From: Edaphochlamys debaryana
Lineage: Eukaryota > Chlorophyta > Chlorophyceae > Chlamydomonadales
Assembly: GCA_016858145.1 (NCBI GenBank)
Contig: JAEHOE010000003.1
Coordinates: 2,232,001 to 2,296,000 of the forward strand
Reading direction: 5' to 3'
DNA: 64,000 nucleotides
Part shown: in pieces, positions 1 to 12,487 of the stretch
Numbering within the stretch: position 1 is the stretch's first letter
Layout of the letters: every line of letters starts with the position of its first letter
The notes under the pieces: generated by a model
Seen by the model: the letters and a program-made list of their open reading frames with translations, nothing else
Told to the model about the DNA's origin: nothing
Databases searched by the model: none
Position numbers and translations under genes: made by a program

Positions 1-676
1 GGGGTGGGACGGCCGGGTTGGGGCGGTTGGATGGGTTGGGGTTGGGGGCGGCCATGGAGGTTGGATGGGCCGGTGGGGGCAGCTTTGGGGCTCAGAAGGG
101 AAGGATGCACCTGGGCACGGCCTTCCGCGCATAACCGTGCTGGCGGCAAACCTCCCATCCCGTCGGACGCGCACGTTGTCCGCCCCGTCTAAGAGTTGGG
201 TGCCCACTCTACGGCGTGCGCCAATCGGGGCCGACATACCCGACGCGCATCCCAGCCCTCGAGGCACAACGTCCGGGCAAAAATCGCCACATCCCCGGCT
301 GGCCCCGGCACAGGAGGCTTGCAGGCACAGGGCAAGCCCAACGAGGCCCCCCCACACACACACAAAGCCCCACGTGCCACATAAGGCCCCTTCATCTGCA
401 CCTCAACCCTGGCAAAACGTCCGCGACCCTGCACCCTTCCAGCCCAGCTCACAATGCGCCTACACCAGCATCCAACTCGACGGACACACGCTAAAGCAAA
501 CCCCCACTGCGCCCCCATTGTGGCAGTTTCTGCTGCCGCCGCTCGGGACACAGCCACACAGGTTTCCTTGCCTGCCCCCAACAGGCACCGCCTTCCGCCT
601 CCTCTCCATCACCACCCCACCACCGCCCCCATTTACTGCCGGCAGGTCCACCCCGCCAGGCCGTGCCCCTCCTCAC
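1..676. other. No exon recognised; presumed intron of the syntaxin gene
   Basis: This GC-rich stretch holds only short, low-complexity open frames. The syntaxin-like gene on the minus strand still lacks its SNARE helix and membrane anchor at 677, so this DNA is most simply its next intron, with the remaining exons beyond the left edge. I found no SNARE-like or transmembrane-coding stretch in it on either strand. Confidence 0.4.
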
Positions 677-1370
677 CTGCGCCAGCTGCTGCTGCACCTG
701 CTTGCGGACCTGCTCGTCCTCCCCCGCCCCTGGGCTGGCCGCCATCGCACGGATGGCGGCGTCAAGCCGCTTGAAGTTCTGCTGGATTTCGCGGGTCAAC
801 GCCTCGGCGTGCACCTGCGCTTCGCTTTCCCCATCGAACGTGACCAGCAGCGCCTTCGCGTGGTACCTGTTGGGCAACGGTGGCAGGGTGGAGGGGTTGG
901 ATGATGGAGGCAGGGGAGAGGGGGCGGGGAAGATGCGGTGGAGGAAATGGCGTGAGGGGCCGCGGAGGGGTGGCGGAAGGCACCTGCCTCCGCTGCCGAT
1001 TGATCCACGCCGGGGTCGACCTACTCTTTCAGCTTGGACAGCCGCTCCTTCACGAGGTTCATCTCCACACGGATGCGCTCAGATTGCAGCACCCAGACCG
1101 GTGCGAGCGAGGCGGACGTGCTCGCTTGGTTCGCTGCTTCCACATCCGAAGAGTTCCCGAGCGCCGCGCTCATGAGCTTCTCCGTCGCCCTTCGGATATA
1201 CAGGGGGCAGCACCATCGTGAGAAGCAACATAACTGCCTCCGCCAGCTGCGCGCACTTACTTGTCTGAGCCAGGCCCCACGCTCCCGCCCAGCCCCTGCA
1301 GCCTCCGCGCTTCATTCCGAAGACGGATGAACTGCTGGGTTAGGTTGCGTGTTGATCCGTATGGAGGCAT
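677..1370 (-). CDS. Syntaxin-like Qa-SNARE (SYP4/Tlg2/syntaxin-16 type), N-terminal part
   Basis: Three exons join in phase: 1370-1261, 1189-1025 and 866-677, giving 155 residues from ATG at 1370. The start reads MPPYGSTRNLTQQFIRLRNE, which fits the short N-terminal peptide of trans-Golgi syntaxins (TRNLT...F). It is followed by the block APVWVLQSERIRVEMNLVKE and by KEYHAKALLVTFDGE with LTREIQQNFKRLD, the Habc-domain pattern of the syntaxin-16/Tlg2/SYP4 group. Such proteins act in fusion at the trans-Golgi network and endosome. The last exon ends at a clean donor (CAG/GTGAGG). The SNARE motif and C-terminal anchor are not in the window, so the gene is cut by the left edge. The first intron is 71 nt and the second 158 nt. 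Family assignment rests on the Habc part only. Confidence 0.75.
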
Positions 1371-2982
1371 GCCTCCTCGCGGCTGAGTTGACCACCCGCA
1401 CCCTCGCGGGCCTTCCCCCACGCGCGACCAAGTCTAGGGGTCCTCGACTCGGGAAAACACTTAAACGCTGGGTCAAAGGAGATAAGGTGCCTCAAGCGTA
1501 GCGTATGCGGTAATCAGCTCGGCCTGAATCGCGGACTCGGGGAGACAAGGAGACTTGGCTTTTGCGCTGCTACGGTGCGTGTAGAAATCAAGATATATGC
1601 TGGAGTGAAGCATGGGCAGCCAGCTTCTGCTGGCCGGGCAGGCACATGCCCCCGCACCCCGAAACACACACGCTGGGCCCCCCGCCAAGCCCCCGGCCCG
1701 CGACCCGATGCGGCGCCCTCACCTCTCCGCCTTGCAGCAGCATCATGCATAACGCATGTCCCCCCAAAGAGGCCCCAGGAGGATAGAAGCCCAGCCGTTT
1801 GCTGAGACACAGACCAGGGGGCCGGCATGGCATGCAAGCGCATGCAGTTTTGGCCCCGCATGCTTGCTGCTGCAATTGCAACTGCTGAAGCAGTAACTTG
1901 CACAAGCACACAGGTCAGTGCATAAGTAGCGTCTGGCTGCTGGCTGCTGGGGCGGGGGCGCCCAACTGCGGACTTGTGGAGCGTGCCGACCTTGCGCAGT
2001 GCCTGGTAGTGGGGCCAAGGTTGAGCTATACCTTGCAAGCTCCTTAGCTCCGGCTGCACCCAGCCTTCCGACCCCGCATCGAGGCTGACAGACAACGACA
2101 CACAAAAGAGTCAGCACTCTGCACCTGCATGGAGTGACGTTTCCCCTAAAACAACCAGAAGGCACCGCCGCCTCCGTCCTCCTCAAACCTCCAGGTCCTC
2201 TACCTCTACGTCTACTTCGATAGCTCTACTGGGACATACTGACATACTGAAGAGTGTTGACGGCAGAGCCACCGCAAAAGTTGAGAAGATCCCCCTCCCG
2301 GCCCGTGAAAGACTGTCAGAATTCAAGAAAGGAAGTTCCGTGGAGGAACAGTGTTCGACGAGAAGAATACCCGCACCCCCGAACTGCCCTCGTAAGCGAC
2401 TTGGGCACAGACTGGGTGTCTGGTCTACTGATACGCCTGACAAACTATGCGGTCCGCGAAAACCATGGAACCGCAAGACAGCAGCAAGAATGCACGCTAC
2501 CTGAAAGCGTGAGCAAAGTACGCCTAGTCCCCCCTGCGTCAATACCACAAGCTACTAGGGACATGCAGGGGAAGCACATGCGCTGTGCCTGCCCACAGTC
2601 CGGGCCCCTCCCCGTCACCAAAGGACACATGGCAATACGCTTATTCTACGACGCTAAGTACAGCTAAGCACGCTTCCGCATCTGTGCATGGGGCAGGAGG
2701 CCATCCCTCCTGGCCTACACCAGCCGATGCGTTTCTATACTTCCTGCTACCCCCTCCGCTACGCTCTTGCATAGTCTTCCTGATTGCTTAATGCCCAGTT
2801 CCTCTTCACATCACCGCCTGCTCTCCTCGCCTGCAGTTCCCCCATTGGGCCCCTGCCTCCACCCATACCAGGGGATGGCCCGCCCACCAGCTGACTTTTA
2901 TTTCCGTGCCCCAAACCATAAAGGATTATCCGCCGCCATTCCCACGCAGCCACTTCTTCCGCCCACAGCACACCCCGCCCCT
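1371..2982. other. Intergenic region, nothing recognised
   Basis: This is the region between the start of the syntaxin gene and the 3' end of the cyclin F-like gene, both on the minus strand. It should contain the syntaxin promoter near 1371 and the cyclin 3' UTR near 2982. Open frames here (for example plus strand 2254-2667) lack domain-like sequence or family resemblance. I see no transposon ends or RNA gene. Confidence 0.4.
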
Positions 2983-5052
2983 TTATCCTCCCCGCACCGC
3001 ACCCCGCTCCCCGCGCTTCAGCGGGCCCATGCAGCTCACGCAGGCCATGACGTGCTCCCACGCCTCCAGCGCCTCCATCCTCCTTACCCTCTGCTGCGCT
3101 TCCCCAGCGCCCTCGCCCGTCTCCACGGCCCCCTCCTCCCCGCTGCCACCCTCTCCCACGCTCTCCCCCGCGCCCGCGCTCGGGTCCGGGCCCTGCTCCA
3201 AGCCCAGGAGCGCCGCCGCCGCCTCAGCCTCGACGCTGGATGCGAACAGGGCCCTGAAGTGGTGGGCCTCCAGGGACTCCTGCGCCTCGAGCAGCTCGCC
3301 CGCTAGGCGGACGAGGAGGGGGTCACAGGGGGCCAGCGGGATGACGCGCTGCAGCCGCTCGGGCCACGGCTCGCGCCCCAGCACGCCCCGCGCCGCCGCC
3401 ACGGCCGCAGCCGCCAGCTGCGCCGGCGGCGCGGCGCTGAGGGTGGGGCGGAGCAGGGCGAGCTGCAGCAGGAAGGAGGCGAGCTGCATCTCGGGGACCG
3501 CGGACGGCGGCCTCGCCTTAGCGGGGCCGGGGCCGTGCGCGGCTGCGGCGGAGGCGGCGTGCCCGCTTGCAGCGGTGTCCTGGGCGTGGGGCTTGGACTC
3601 GGCTCGATGTGCGGCCGTGGTCCTGGCCTCCGCTAGGGCTTCGGCCTCCGCAGCCCACAGCGCTCGCAGGAAGTGCCGTGCCGTTGGGGCGCTGAGCAGC
3701 CGCGCGGCCCTGGCCCTGCTCTCCGCGGCCGTAGCGGCGGCACTGCCGCCTTCGCCGCCGCCGTCGCTGCACCCGCAGCACCCACTGGCCGCGGCGGTGG
3801 CAGCAAAGGACGCCGCGGAGTTTGCTGGGGGCGGCGTGACGCCGTCAGCGGCGGCCGCAGGGGCACCCGGGCCGGCCTCGGGGCCGGGAACGGGGGCGGG
3901 GCCGGGGGCGGAGGAGCTGTCGGCGGGGCCGGCGGTGGATGGCGTGCCGCCGTTGAGCGTGTTCCAGATGAGGGCGGTCATTCGCTCCACGTCTGCCTCG
4001 AGGTAGATGCCGGCGCAGATGTCCACGAAGCGAGCGGGCGCGAGCGGGTCCGGCCCCGCCTCAGCGGGGCCGTGCGACTGCGGCTCACTCGGCTGCGCCT
4101 GCTCCTGCGCCTGCGCCTGCTGTGGTGCTGCGGGCGAGGATTTGCGGCCCATGGCCACGCGGAGGCAGCACACGCCCAGTAATTGCAGCCTGCGGGGTCG
4201 GGCGGGGGAGGGGCCGTCATTGGTGGTGCGGCGAGGACACGGCGCAGAGCTGGGTGTGCACGGTCATGGCGAGGGTTTCTCAGGGTTTGGATGGATGTTG
4301 AGGGCGCTTTGCAATACCCCGGGGAGGGCCACACGGCTTGAATGCTCCTCCTACATGCTTCCTTCCGCCTCTGTCTCCCCGTCGACCCCGGTTCCGCCGC
4401 TTACAGGTTCTTGGGCGGCGAGGGCAGGGCGGCGAGGGCGGCGTCGAGGATGCGCACCGCATGGAAGGTCGTCGCGCCGTCTACGTCGGTCCATACGTGG
4501 CAGACCTTCAGAGGAAAGATGCGGAACATAAATGGTGTAAGGCGTGGTGTTGGTGTCAAAGAAACGGTGAAGGGGCAGCGCGAAGGGACTGGAGGCGGCC
4601 AGGTTGGTTACGGCGGTCGGCCGCACGCAGCGGCGAGGTCTCCCGCTCCCTAACAAGTTCTGATTCAAACCGTGGCGCCCTACCTCCAGCATCCATTCCA
4701 CGAGCACCGCCCGCGTCTCCGCGGCCCCAGCGTCTCCGCGGGCCAGGTAGAGACTTGGGTCAACTTGCGCGCATGTCGCGGTCTCCATGAGCCTCAGCTT
4801 GCGCAGGACCGACCGCCAGGACTCGACACTCCTGCCATCAAGCGCAATCGCTGTTGCCGCGTGTGCTGGCCAGCGGGCGAAGGCGTACGCTTCGAGAGCA
4901 GCAAGCTCGTTCGTCCGCATCGCTCTGCAGGTGTTCAGTGCAGAGACCAGGGATCCCGCATCCGCATCGCATGAGACATGGCTCAGAATCTCAAGCTGCA
5001 GCTCGCTGGGCAGGCGCAGGAGCGCCGCGTCGCGCCCCGAGCTACCGCGCAT
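2983..5052 (-). CDS. F-box/cyclin fusion protein, cyclin F-like
   Basis: Three exons (5052-4684, 4505-4405, 4189-2983) join in phase to give 558 residues. The start is the ATG at 5052; the frame is open further upstream but has no ATG there. Residues about 8-60 form an F-box (LLRLPSELQLEILSHV), which in SCF ligases binds Skp1. A cyclin box begins at residue 113 with TRAVLVEWMLEV, followed by FHAVRILDAAL, LQLLGVCCLRVAMGRK and FVDICAGIYLEADVERM. After a long Ala/Gly/Pro linker comes a second cyclin fold (TARHFLRALW, then EMQLASFLLQLALLRP and LAAAAVAAARGVLG). This order matches metazoan cyclin F (CCNF/FBXO1), a substrate receptor in the cell cycle that does not activate a CDK. The usual Asp of the LVDW motif is Glu here, and the two boxes carry algal low-complexity inserts. 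Function is inferred from domain order only. Confidence 0.75.
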
Positions 5053-6358
5053 GGCTGTGAGCGGGCCAATAAAGTTGTTAATCACGATAAGCACCGGTCC
5101 TGAGGTAGGTAACTAAAGCTAACTACTGCTTATTTATGAGAGTCGTTGCGGGCTGCGTGAAGGAGCCGGAAGGGCGGAACCCCCCCGATCCACGCGGTCG
5201 CGAAGGCGGGCGGGACTGGAGGAACTGGTCCCTCCCTTCCGAAACACGCTGCGCACAAGCCATGCGCGTAAACTACTTCTTCAGAGTGCGCATGCAGCCC
5301 GGATTGAAAAGGGCATGGATCCTACCCGACTCGAGCGCTTCGAGGCGCGGGCTCCCGACTCGTCCCGTCGCTCACTGCTGCCGACAGACGTGTGCGCTGC
5401 CCAAGACCGACCTGCACCTACTGCTGCTGACCTGCTCGGCCAAGAAACGGGCGTGCGGCGGCATATGGGTCGCTTACCCTTCGCCCTTCCCCCTGCCCGC
5501 GTGCGCTCCAGGAATGCACGCCAGAGAGCGGGCGATACGCCTCTGCGCCCGCACCCTCCCGCCCGCTGTACGCACCCCGCACGGACCCACTAGCCATGCC
5601 CTCCTTGCTCCGGGGCCCGGGGAGTAACTTTTCCCGCGTGGGTTACACACCAGAATCACACCTTCTAAACTGCACCCTGCTGAAGCTCGTCGTGGAATTT
5701 CATGAAGGCCCCGTCTGGCCTGAGCCGTTGGCCGCCCCAGCTGCTGGCACGTAACTTCTGCACCGTAGCTGGCCGGGGCTGTCCTCGATGAGACGAGGAC
5801 CCCACGTGGACGGTCGATGACAGGCTGCATCTAGACATTCGAGAGCCACCAGAGTGCAGTACTCTTGCCCGTGCGTTAGGTGTTGATCCCTCGATCGGCA
5901 CGGACGCCGCGTTCCACTGTGCAGCCTCGCTCGCCCCCTGCGAGGGGAGAGCTGGTCTCCAGCTACCCTCACATTTCGCCCCTATCGAGATGATGCACCA
6001 AAGTCCCCTGCCGCTACCGTCCTGCTTGGTACTGCCGCGTCTCCCGGTGCTGCCCGGCCGATAGAAACACTCCCGTTCTTCAGGCCCAACAGCCCTCTCA
6101 CGCTCTCGCTCTTGCCTTCACACCATCTGGACTCCCTCGCGCCACAGCACATTGACTCCCTCTCACCACTCCCTCGCATCGCCCACAGGGGGCACCTGCT
6201 CCAGCTGTTGCTTCCCCTCGCACGCATGCTTCCCCCAAACCCGCACCCACGCCTTCCTTCGAAACCCACGGTTCCGGAGACAGCACTGTCCCAGGCCCTC
6301 GATCCACCCAACGCGCCCTGCGCCCCAGAGAAAACAGTTCCATGCCCACTCCCACTCT
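5053..6358. other. Intergenic region; poly(A) signal candidate
   Basis: This gap lies between the start of the cyclin F-like gene and the end of the large coiled-coil gene, both on minus. TGTAA on the minus strand (5647-5643) lies about 710 nt past the coiled-coil stop and could be its poly(A) signal. The upstream open frame of the cyclin gene extends to 5094 without an ATG. Nothing else is recognised. Confidence 0.4.
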
Positions 6359-9300
6359 CTACCGCCCGCCCTCACCGCTGATCCAGCCCCACAGCCCCGA
6401 ACCCTTCTTGCCCCGCGGCTTGCCCGCCAGCTCGTCCAACAGAAGGTCGTCATTGTCATCGCCCGCCAGCAGGCTGGCGTCATGGCCAGCCGCCGCAACG
6501 GCAGCCGCCGCCGGCGTAACGCCCACAAACGTCGGCGTCGACGCAGCCGGCGGCGCGGCGCGCGGCGACGACGGACCCTCCAGCGGCGGCGGCAGCGGCA
6601 GCGGGATGAAGGCGGCAGCGACGCCGTCGGGCCCCGCCGCCGCGTCGTTCAGCGCCGCCGCGGCGGCGGCACGCTCCGCCGCCTCGGCCTCGGCCGCCGC
6701 CGCCTGGGCCGCCGCCACTGCGGCGGCCGCCGCCGCCGCCAGATCGGGCCGCTCGACGTGCTGTTGAGACGCCGACTGCTCACGTGCGCGCGAGGGGTGG
6801 CCGCCCTGGCCATGTCCCCCTTCTAAGGGTTCCGCGGCCGCCCCACCGGCTGCGTGGGGTTGCGCTACGGGCGGCTCCGGGTGGGCCCCTTGGGCCTGCG
6901 CGGCGTGGTGGGCCTGGGCCGGGTAGCCCTGGACCTGGGCCTGGGCCTGGGCGTGCGTGTGGATGGGGTGTGGGTGCGGCGGGGGGAGGGAGGTGGACTG
7001 GACTGGTTGTGGCATGCGGTCGAAGGGGGACACCACGGCGGTGGGGGGCTGCTGCGGCAGCAGGAACGCCGGCGGCGGGGGCGGCATGAGCTGCCGCGGC
7101 GACGGCTGGTAACCGCCGCTGCCGCTGCCCACCCGCGCCGCCGGCGGAGACGCGGTCGGGTTGCGCTGCGCCGCCGCCTGTGCCGGCGAGGGCTGCTGCA
7201 GAGGCGCCGCCGCCGCTGACCCAACCGCCGCCGCCGTTGCGGGGGTGCGCTGCGGCGAAGACGGGACCAGGTGGACGTGGGGGTGGTGCTCGCCGGCCGC
7301 GTTCGCAACCGTTGCTGCTGCGGATGTCGACCCCCGATCGATGAAGCTGCCGAAGCCCGGGCCACCGCGGGTAGCCGCGTCGGCTCCGCCGCCAGGCGGA
7401 GCCCCCGCCGCCGCTGCCGCCGCCTGCGGCCCGCCGGGCCCGCTGGGACCGCGGTCGAGGGAGCGTCGGGGCGGCATTGGAGGTAGGGGAGCGGCGCCGG
7501 AGGCGCTGGCGGAGGGCGTGGTGAAGCCCGGGTGGGCTGAGGCGGCGGGGGCGTCGGACTCTGAGCTGGCCAAATCGGGGTAGGGCTGAGGCGGCGGCGC
7601 GTGGGGGTGCGTGTGGCCGTGGTGCGGGTGCGGGTGCGTGTGGGAGGGGGAGTGGGCGGCGTGGAGGTGGTGTTGGTAGTATTGCTGCGCCTGCTGCGCC
7701 TGGCTGTGGCCGTGCATGGGGCTGTGGTGGGGGCTGGGCGAGGCCCCGGCCACAGCGGCGTGTTGGGCCGCGTGTGGGTGGTGTGGCGGCAGCGGCGGCA
7801 GCCCCGCGTGGTAGTGGTTAGGGCCGCCTCCGCCGCTGCCGCTGCCCCCGCCGCCGCCGCTTGAGGGGTCTGGCGCGAGCCCGCCGTTGCTACCGCTGGC
7901 GCTGGCGCTGCCGCTCTCCGCCCCCGCCTGCGCCTGCTGCGGCCGCCGCTGCTGCCGCGCAGCCTCCGCGTCGGCCGCACCGCTGGACTCAGCCGCCTCC
8001 GCCGACCCCGCCCCCGCCACGCCAGCCGCACTCCCGCTGCCGCCGGCCGCGCCCCCAGCGCCGGCGCCGGCGGCTTCCCGCTCCGCCCGCATAGCGCCCA
8101 TTTTCCTCTGCGTCTCCTCCAGCGCCGCCTCCAGCGCTTCCATGTGCCCCGCTAGCTCGATGATGTAGGCCGCCGTCTCACCCGGCCCCAGCCGCCGCCC
8201 CGCCAGCCCCTCCAGCCGGGACAGGATGCGGGGCAGGTCCAGGCCCGCACCGGGCCCGGCGCAGGCCCCGCCGGGCCCAGCACCCGACGCGGCGCCTGAC
8301 GTGCCAGAGGCTGAGGGAGCGGACGCTGGGGGGTGGTGCGAAAGGGACATGGCGAGGCAGGCGGTGGAGGCGAGGGAGACCTCGCCCACCAGTCGCCGCA
8401 CCTCCTCCGCCAGCATGACCAGCTTCCAGTCAGCTTCCGTCAGCGCGCCGCCGGGCAGCAGCATGTCGCCGCCGCCGCCGGCGCGGGCCATCGCCGCCGC
8501 CGCCGCTGCCGCTGCCGCCGCCGCCGGCCCCAACCCGCCGGGGCCGTAGGAGCCACCAGCGGGCAAACCCCCAATGGAGGGCGGCCGTGAGGATGGGGAG
8601 GGCCCGGTGGGAGGCGCGCCGGGAGCGTGTGGGTGCGCGTGTGGGTAGGGTGCGGGGCCGGCGCCGTGGCTGGGCGGGAGGCCGCCAGGCGGCGCGGCCC
8701 CGGGCCCAGCTCCCGGCGGTCCGATGGGCGGCGGCGGGATGGCCAGGCGTGCCTCCAGCACACACATATCCGCCTCTCGCTTAGAGAGCAGCTTGCGGGT
8801 TTCTGTGTGGGTTGGGGAACACGATGGTGAGAGGGCGGCGGCCACGGGCCAGCAGAGTCTGGGCCAGCAAGTCAAGCGCTGTGCGCCGGCGCCGGCTCTG
8901 CCAGCTTTCCGTAACCTTCCCCATACCACCCTTCGCAACTCCCCACAGCACCCCCCCCTGCAACCCCCCCCCCACAGGCCCGCCCACAACCCCCCCCCAC
9001 ACACACGCCCCACCCGTGAGCGTGTTGGCCTGCGCATTGAGCTTCCCCACCAGCTCGTTGTTCTCCTCGATCAGCCGCCCCAGGGTCCTGCCGGCCTGCT
9101 CGCACTGCTTGCGCAGGTCCAGCGCCACCAGCTCGGCGGTGCGCGCGCGGTCCTCCGCCGCCCGCACCGCCACGCGCGAGGCGTCCTGCTCCGCCCCCGT
9201 GCGGGCCAGGTCGGCGCGGAGCGACTCAATCTCCTGGAGGGAAAGAGGGAGGGAGGGTGGGTGGGACGGGTGGGTTGGGGGGTTGGGGGGAGCGGGGCGG

Positions 9301-11575
9301 GGGCGCAGTGGAAGACGGGCTCGGCGGGTGGGGCATGCACAGGCGACGACGCAAGTCCATTCCCACGCGGCGTGACATCCTCGCTGTCCTCCCTTCCAGA
9401 TTACACGATGCGCTCCCGCCTCCCGCGAGCCTCCCCGGCCCCGCCCCCCAGCTCCCCCACCTTCTTGAGCCGCACGAGCTGGTCCTCCAGCCGGTGCTGA
9501 CTCCCGCCGTGGCCGCTGCCGCCCGCGCTGCCGCCGAACCCCATGCCCATGCCCATGCCCATTCCGCCGCCCATGCCGGGACTGCTCCAGGACGTTGCCA
9601 TGGAGCCCCCGCCGGCACCGCCGCCCAGCCCCGGCGGCGCGCTGGTCATGCCCGTGAGCCCCTCCCCCACGGACCGAGACCCCTGCGACGCGTGCGGCGG
9701 CAGGTACGACATGCTCGTCCCACCGCCGCCGCCCGAGGTGGCGGCGTAGTTGGGGTACGGCACGGGCGTGAGGGGCAGCGGCTCGCTGGCGGCGGGGCCC
9801 AGCGGCACGCGGGGCCCCGCCGCCAGGCTGCGCACCACGCCAGCGCCGCCGCCGCTGCTGCTGTAGGCTACTGCCGACGACGACACGGCGGCGGAGGCGG
9901 CCGATGCGTCCAGGTCCAGAGCGCCACCATCCTCCAGGGAGCTTTCCAGCTGCGAGACGAGACGGGACGGGGAAGGGGATGGGGATGGGGATGGGTTTAG
10001 GGATGGGGATGGGAGGGTGTGGTGGCTGGGGTCGCATGAGGCTGTGCGGTGGCTCGATTGCGCGACTCGGTCTCCGCCCAGCGCGCCGTCGCCCCGGCTG
10101 AGCCTCTCCCCCCGCCGCGGCCTTCAAACCCTCCAACCGCCTCCCGCGTCCAAAGCTCTCACACCCTCACCACAGCCACCACCACCACCACCACCACACA
10201 CACCCACCTGCTGCAGCCTCTGCAGCGCCGCCCTGCCCGCGTGCGCCTCAGCCGCCGCCGCCGCCAGGTGCTGCCGCAGGTCCTCGCTCACGCGCCGCTC
10301 CTCCTCCAGCGCCCGCTCCGCCTTCTGCAGCCGCAGCGCCCAACGCTCCTCGGCCTCGCTGGCACTGGAGGCAAAGGCGGCGCCGCCAGCGCTCAGGGGC
10401 GGCGTGCGCGGGCTGTCGGCCACGCTGCCGCCGGCCCGCCCCGACCCAGATGCCCGCGGGGCCGCGGCCCCGCCCGCGCCAGCTGGGGCTGCTGCGGAGG
10501 AGGTGGAGGTGGGTGCGGCGTTGGCGGCGGCCTGGGCTTTGGCCTCTGCGGCAGTTGCCCGGGCCTCGGCGGCTGTCGCGCGGGCTTCGGCGGCCGTTGC
10601 GCGGGCCTCCGCTGAGGACGCTCGGGACTCGGCGGCCTGGGCCGCGGCGTTGGCGGCTGACGTGGCCGCCTGGGCCTCCTGCAGCAGCTGCTGCAGGTGG
10701 GAGGCCTCGGCGGCCCGGGCCTTGAGGTCCTCCTGCGCTGCGGCCAGCGCGGCCGTGTGGGAGGTGGAGCCCTCCTCGCGCTCCTTCGCCAGGGCTGCAT
10801 GGGTCGCCAGCAAGCGCTCGTGCTCGGCCTGTTCGTGCAAGTGAGGGAGAAGCGCGGGAGGCCACGGTGAGAGGATAGGAAGGTGGTGGAGGCAGGGATG
10901 GGGTTGGGGCGTGGGGTTTGGAAGGGCGAAAGCGACGGAGGTGACGCGGGGGCGGGTAGGGTGTGTGTTGTGGGTGGGGGACTCCCCAGAAGTTGCCTCA
11001 GGCAAGCGGGGCCCCCAGCGTCCCGTGCCCTCCCCTACTCTGAGCCATAGTGAGCACACCTGTAGCGCCTGGTGGGCAGCTATAGCGTTTGCGGCCTGGG
11101 AGGCCAGCTCCTCGCCCTGCCGCTTTGCGTCGGTCAGCTCCTTCTCAAGGCTCTCCACCCGGGCCTCCCGCGCCGCTGCATCCTGGTGCGACTGAGCAAG
11201 CTGCTCCTTCGCGCTATTCAGCTCACGGATGGCGTCCTCGGACGCTTGCGTATGGTTTGGCACGGCTGTGCTGGGCGCAGCAATACCGATCGGGACAGCA
11301 TTCCCAACCGGGGCGCTCGGCCCTGGTTGGGCCTGAGATCCCTGGGCTTGGTCGGTCCATGGAGCTGTTACAGCCGCATGATATGCAGCGGAATAGGTGT
11401 CGCTCGCCTGTGCAGGCGTGCCTGAATAGCGTGCCCCCGCCGCTCCAGCCGCTCCAGCCGATTGCAGCGTCGCTGCGCCAGGATCCTGAGCGGCATAGTA
11501 GCTGTAGACGTGCCTGGTTTGGCCCGCGCTGTTTGTGAAGGGAACAGAACCGCCCGCGACAGTCCACGAACTCAT
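6359..11575 (-). CDS. Large low-complexity coiled-coil protein, function unknown
   Basis: Five exons (11575-11060, 10828-10208, 9949-9461, 9233-9014, 8802-6359) join in phase to 1,429 residues from ATG at 11575 (MSSWTVAGGSVPFTNS). A Tyr/Ala/Gln-rich head is followed by a long coiled coil: exon 1 end (IRELNSAKEQLAQSHQ...), exon 2 with a repeated ARATAAE unit, and exon 4 (EIESLRADLARTGAEQD, IEENNELVGKLNAQAN). Exon 3 is Gly/Ser/Pro-rich with an MG repeat (GMGMGMGMGFGG). Exon 5 adds a short helix block (EADWKLVMLAEEVRRLVGEV, then AAYIIELAGHMEALEAALEE) and about 600 residues of Pro/Gln/His/Ala-rich, probably disordered sequence. It ends in KKGSGLWGWISGEGGR. No catalytic domain, signal peptide or membrane segment is visible. 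A scaffold or centrosome/basal-body type role is possible but unsupported. A GT donor (ATCAGCG/GTGAGG) sits just before the stop, so a further 3' exon cannot be excluded. Confidence 0.65.
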
Positions 11576-12487
11576 CGTCAGCTAATACTTGCGGCCAGCT
11601 CTTAAGCACATAAATTCACAGTCATCGGGGCAAATTGCTTGGCGCCCGCGACACAGCGTCAGTTTGGAATCGGCGCTCTGGCCACGGCTTGTTGTTGCGC
11701 TCTGGCGCAACCTAATTCAGTTCTGCCTACTATGCTACAGCTGAGAATGAAGCGTTGATGGCCGGAGGAGGGACCCTTTGGGGTTTGCCCCAGATCGGGC
11801 GCAATGCGTGGCGGGCCTCTGAGCGGGCAAATCACCTCGACTTCAGGCAGAAGCAACAGTGGGGTTGGATATGGGCAAACGTTAGCTGGCCACCATATGG
11901 CTTCCCAGGGTGGCGGTCAGGTCAGGCCGGGACGGGGGGGAAGGCCGCGCGTGCCGTGGGGATGGGGGATGGCAACATGGAATGGCAACGTGGAATGGCA
12001 AGGTCAACCCTCTGCGCACGCCGTCATACGTCGAGATGCTCAGCAGACCTTGCGTCCCTTGCTTTAACTCTCATGTTCGCGGGGTGAGGAGGCTAGGGGG
12101 GGTCCTTGCGGGCAGCGGACGACACGGCTCGTGTCAAGCGGGGTTTGGGCGGGTGCGTGGCGACTCGCGCTGGGCCACAGCCCAGGGGCAGCGGATGATG
12201 CGTGTGCGGGGGCCTCGAGCACACAGGGCCTCTGTCTCGGGGGGCTCTCCCATGGGCCATGTCGGGATGGGGCAGGCAGGCAGGCAGTTGTGCTGCCGTG
12301 GACTTGTCAAACCGAGACCCGCATTAACAGCTTGTGTGCACGCGGGACTGTGGCATACACCGGCTGAACCTAGAACGTGCCGAGGCGCAAAGGCCATAAC
12401 TGCTCAGCGTCGCACCAGGAGCGTGACTTTGCATACCGACACGCAAGCGTTCTCCTCAGCGGCGCCTGAGCGCCCTCGCCGCTCAGG
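11576..12487. promoter_or_regulatory. Divergent promoter region, coiled-coil gene / LACS
   Basis: These 912 bases separate two start codons facing away from each other, so both promoters must lie here. I see no clear TATA box or nutrient-response motif. A small tandem word (GGAATGGCAACGT type) lies near 11978-12000. Confidence 0.45.

Noticed and set aside
65..904. Plus-strand frame over the syntaxin exons
   Set aside because: It lies opposite exon 3 of the Qa-SNARE, whose family match and splice junctions are convincing; the plus frame is low-complexity.
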